From an uncultured Devosia sp. (GTDB lineage Bacteria; Pseudomonadota; Alphaproteobacteria; Rhizobiales; Devosiaceae), in assembly GCA_913775215.1 (NCBI GenBank), contig CAJYKO010000430.1, positions 1 through 6,131 of the forward strand: a stretch of 6,131 bases of DNA, written 5' to 3'. The notes beneath the pieces were generated by a model that ran no database searches, was not told the origin of the DNA, and was given only the letters and a program-made list of their open reading frames with translations. Position 1 is the first letter of the stretch; the number at the start of each line of letters is the position of its first letter. Shown here piece by piece: positions 5,079 to 6,131 of this stretch. Position numbers and translations under genes: made by a program.

Positions 5079-6131
5079 ATGTCGATCAAGACCAAGCTGG
5101 CTTTGGCGCTGGCGGCGCTGAGCCTGGTGACTGCAGCGCTGGTTTTTGAGAATTTTTCTTCCGCGCTTGACCTCAACAATAAGCTCAAGACGGTGATTGA
5201 AGACCGTCTGATCCCTCTGCAGCAAATCAAGGACGTGGCAGACGCCTACGCCGTCTTCGTGGTCGACGCTTCGCACAAGGTCCGTTCGGGCGCCTTTTCC
5301 TGGGAGGAAGGGATTCAGTCCGTCGAAGCGGCGGCTGCAACCGATGCCAAGCAATGGCAGGCCTATGTAAATACCTATCTGACACCGGAAGAGCATACGC
5401 TGGTCGACAAAGCCAATACGGCGCGAGCTACCGCGGAAGCGGCAACGACCAAGGCTCTTTCTCTCTTTCGCGCGAAGGATAAAGATGGCCTCGTTCAATT
5501 TATCAATAACGAGCTCTATCCGTCGATCGACCCCCTCAGCGCAGCCCTGACCGATCTGGTCAACCTCCAGGGCCGCGTTGCGCTTGATGTCTATGCACAG
5601 AGCAAGACCGACTTCTCCAAGCTTCTCGTCATTCTCTATGTCATGGGCGCCATATCGGTTGCTGCCGTGTCATATGCAGGAATGGTCATCTTGCGCACCG
5701 TGTCCGGTCGCCTAACCAAAATGGAAGCAGCCCTTGTTGCCGTTGCCGACGGCAAGCTCGACACCACGATACCGTCGGCCGGTGACCGCGATGAAATCGG
5801 CAGGATCGCGACTGCCGCTGAAACCTTCCGTCAAAACGGGCTCAAGATCGCCAGCATGACCAAGGCGGAAGCGACCCAGGCGCTTGCCAGCGCAGCCGAC
5901 CGCCGCAAGATGATGGCCAATCTTCAGGACGCTTTTGGGGAAGTGGTCTCGGCAGCCGTGAATGGCGACTTTTCCCGTCGTGTGGGAGCCGATTTTCCAG
6001 ATGCCGAACTCAACAGCCTTGCCGGCAGCGTAAACCAACTCGTCGAGACGGTTGATCGCGGCCTCGAAGAAACCGGGGATGTTCTAACAGCTCTTTCCGA
6101 CACCGACTTGACCAAACGCGTCCGCGGTTCC
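5079..6131 (+). CDS. Methyl-accepting chemotaxis protein, N-terminal part (cut by window edge)
   Basis: The reading frame starts at ATG 5079, behind AGGA at 5066-5069, and is still open at the last base after 351 codons. It has the layout of a transmembrane chemoreceptor. A basic start and first membrane helix occupy residues 4-23. A periplasmic, mostly helical four-helix-bundle sensor domain runs from about 24 to 181 (DRLIPLQQIKDVADAYAVFV is typical of the 4HB_MCP class). The second membrane helix is 182-204. A first HAMP domain covers about 205-257 (VADGKLDTTIPSAGDRDEIG), a linker helix follows, and a second HAMP domain is at about 285-335 (VNGDFSRRVGADFPDAELN). The missing 3' part should hold the methylation helices and the CheW/CheA-contacting tip. 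Tandem HAMP receptors are common in alphaproteobacteria. The ligand cannot be read from the sequence. It has its own upstream region of 201 bases and is probably a separate transcription unit. Confidence 0.9.
   Translation, partial: MSIKTKLALALAALSLVTAALVFENFSSALDLNNKLKTVIEDRLIPLQQIKDVADAYAVFVVDASHKVRSGAFSWEEGIQSVEAAAATDAKQWQAYVNTYLTPEEHTLVDKANTARATAEAATTKALSLFRAKDKDGLVQFINNELYPSIDPLSAALTDLVNLQGRVALDVYAQSKTDFSKLLVILYVMGAISVAAVSYAGMVILRTVSGRLTKMEAALVAVADGKLDTTIPSAGDRDEIGRIATAAETFRQNGLKIASMTKAEATQALASAADRRKMMANLQDAFGEVVSAAVNGDFSRRVGADFPDAELNSLAGSVNQLVETVDRGLEETGDVLTALSDTDLTKRVRGS

Noticed and set aside
4920..5498. 192-codon minus-strand frame over the intergenic region and chemoreceptor start
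   Set aside because: Its sequence is Arg- and Cys-rich without domain features and most of it is antisense to the well-supported receptor gene.
1..6131. CRISPR array, tRNA, rRNA, insertion sequence or phage attachment site
   Set aside because: No spaced direct repeats, cloverleaf-like segment, transposase-like protein or terminal repeats were seen by eye on either strand.

Overview
The window looks like part of an alphaproteobacterial chromosome, probably Hyphomicrobiales (rhizobial or Devosia-like). This is inferred from high GC with strong GC bias at third codon positions, a rhizobial-style chemoreceptor with tandem HAMP domains, and a TfuA-type gene. TfuA takes its name from the Rhizobium trifolitoxin locus. 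The genus is a guess. Every supported gene lies on the + strand, so there is no divergent transcription.

Layout. (1) 81-2006: a 641-residue SARP-type regulator with a winged-helix/BTAD front, a TolB-N-like middle and C-terminal TPRs. (2) 2018-2245: a 75-residue protein of unknown family. (3) About 2242-3393: a YcaO-domain cyclodehydratase/thioamidation enzyme. Its family-like sequence extends 30 codons upstream of the first ordinary start codon, back to a CTG that overlaps the previous stop. (4) 3390-4112: a TfuA-like protein, overlapping ycaO by four bases. (5) 4173-4877: a four-helix membrane protein of the DUF2270 family, 60 bases downstream, with its start in a predicted stem-loop. (6) 4878-5078: a 201-base intergenic region with a 12-bp inverted repeat, a 10-bp palindrome and a TATAAA element bracketed by a 7-bp inverted repeat. 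(7) 5079 to the window edge: the first 351 codons of a methyl-accepting chemotaxis protein.

How the genes may work together. Genes 1 to 4 are packed with gaps of +11, -4 and -4 bases, so they are very likely one transcript; gene 5 may be the end of the same unit. YcaO plus TfuA is the enzyme pair known to install backbone thioamides (thioglycine in methyl-coenzyme M reductase, thioamitide-type peptides). The 75-residue protein sits directly before ycaO, with coupled translation, and is the obvious candidate substrate. It has no Cys or Thr, and no Ser after residue 43, so classic azoline formation in its C-terminal part is excluded. Backbone thioamidation, for example at the terminal Gly-Gly, remains possible. 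No dedicated exporter, leader peptidase or immunity gene is visible, so the product could be an intracellular modified protein rather than a secreted toxin. The chemoreceptor looks like an unrelated neighbouring unit.
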